Source: Sulfuriferula thiophila
GTDB lineage: Bacteria; Pseudomonadota; Gammaproteobacteria; Burkholderiales; Sulfuriferulaceae
DNA: 64,000 nucleotides
Direction of reading: 5' to 3'
Assembly (NCBI RefSeq): GCF_003864975.1
Contig: NZ_BHGL01000007.1
Span: 320,359 to 384,358, forward strand
This document shows positions 63,741 to 64,000 of the stretch, piece after piece. Within the stretch, counting starts at the first letter, position 1; each line of letters opens with the position of its first letter. A program made the position numbers and the translations under genes. The notes beneath the pieces were generated by a model. That model saw only the letters and a list, made by a program, of their open reading frames with translations, searched no databases and was not told the DNA's origin.

Positions 63741-64000
63741 ATGCAAAAAAAAGTACAGAACATAGCTATTATCTCAATAGGTTTAATCAGCCTATGCGCA
63801 CAGACAGTGTGGGCCGATGAACCAGGAAAATTCAGCGTAGCCACAGGGTTTGACTATAGCTCCGGAAAATACGGTACCAGCAGCAATACAGACATTTTAT
63901 CTATACCGGTGATTGCCAAATATGAAGCTGATCGCTGGTCGCTCAAACTAACCGTTCCGTATGTGAGCGTCACGGGCGATGGCAGCGTGGTACCTGGTAT
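63741..64000 (+). CDS. Predicted outer-membrane beta-barrel protein (3' end outside window)
   Basis: Starts ATG at 63741 and runs open to the window end. Signal peptide MQKKVQNIAIISIGLISLC, cleaved near VWA/DE. The mature part begins with beta-strand-like alternation: GKFSVATGFDYSSGKYG, DILSIPVIAKYEADRWSLKL, TVPYVSV. This resembles transporter-type barrels of the phenol-degradation MetA-like family. Only 86 codons are visible, so the family is a guess. Confidence 0.6.
   Translation, partial: MQKKVQNIAIISIGLISLCAQTVWADEPGKFSVATGFDYSSGKYGTSSNTDILSIPVIAKYEADRWSLKLTVPYVSVTGDGSVVPG

Overview
The window reads as a contiguous piece of a Gram-negative betaproteobacterial chromosome. It has outer-membrane lipoproteins and efflux channels, a heptose-precursor enzyme, a BioC/BioH-type biotin pathway and a hemC-hemD-hemX-hemY block. 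I would guess order Nitrosomonadales or a close relative, but no rRNA or marker gene here proves it. Genes are dense, with many 1-11 base overlaps between co-oriented genes. I see no tRNA, rRNA, CRISPR array, prophage or complete insertion sequence.

Layout. 1-6.2 kb: slt (cut by the window edge), bioA, trxA, rho, mltA and a small Rof-like gene, probably an inhibitor of Rho. 6.2-10.2 kb: a large membrane PAS-GGDEF-EAL-CZB c-di-GMP enzyme next to a PhnD-like periplasmic binding protein. 10.3-15.9 kb: an overlapping biotin operon (small membrane gene, bioB, bioF, bioH, bioC, bioD) divergent from a comF-like gene. 16.0-17.6 kb: a decayed secreted-protein gene, a 34-codon ORF and a higBA toxin-antitoxin pair with its operator. 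17.6-20.7 kb: a sugar-nucleotide-epimerase-like protein, a ferredoxin-type reductase, a DUF1415 protein and a PsiF-like protein. 20.7-26.3 kb: an RND efflux pair, an ICMT-like methyltransferase and a TatD nuclease. 26.5-32.2 kb: a glycine-zipper protein, mutY translationally coupled to a Fic gene, and a Lon-like protease. 32.4-36.3 kb: a MITE, two signalling proteins and corA. 36.4-38.6 kb: a marR-cytochrome b561-yceI-yceI operon with a nested palindromic operator. 38.7-41.7 kb: a GlxA-type regulator and the glutathione-dependent formaldehyde pathway (frmA, fghA). 41.8-46.7 kb: marR-OMF-emrA-emrB efflux operon. 47-50.6 kb: DUF1289, ubiD, rfaE2, a BON lipoprotein, a SIS protein and yraN, divergent from rsmI-pyrC-nnrD (50.6-53.4 kb). 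53.4-56.1 kb: a membrane protein behind a candidate Fur-controlled promoter, and two acyltransferases resembling ornithine-lipid enzymes. 56-62.7 kb: apaH, rep, hemCDX with a very short hemY, and a secreted thioredoxin-like protein. 62.7-64 kb: a repeat-rich secreted protein and the start of a predicted beta-barrel protein.

Functional themes are cofactor synthesis (biotin, heme, ubiquinone), envelope maintenance and drug efflux, aldehyde detoxification and c-di-GMP signalling. Non-coding structure includes three copies of a palindromic repeat (20.6, 24.9 and 55.1 kb), one MITE with a target-site duplication at 32.4 kb, several long terminator hairpins and at least five dyad operator candidates.
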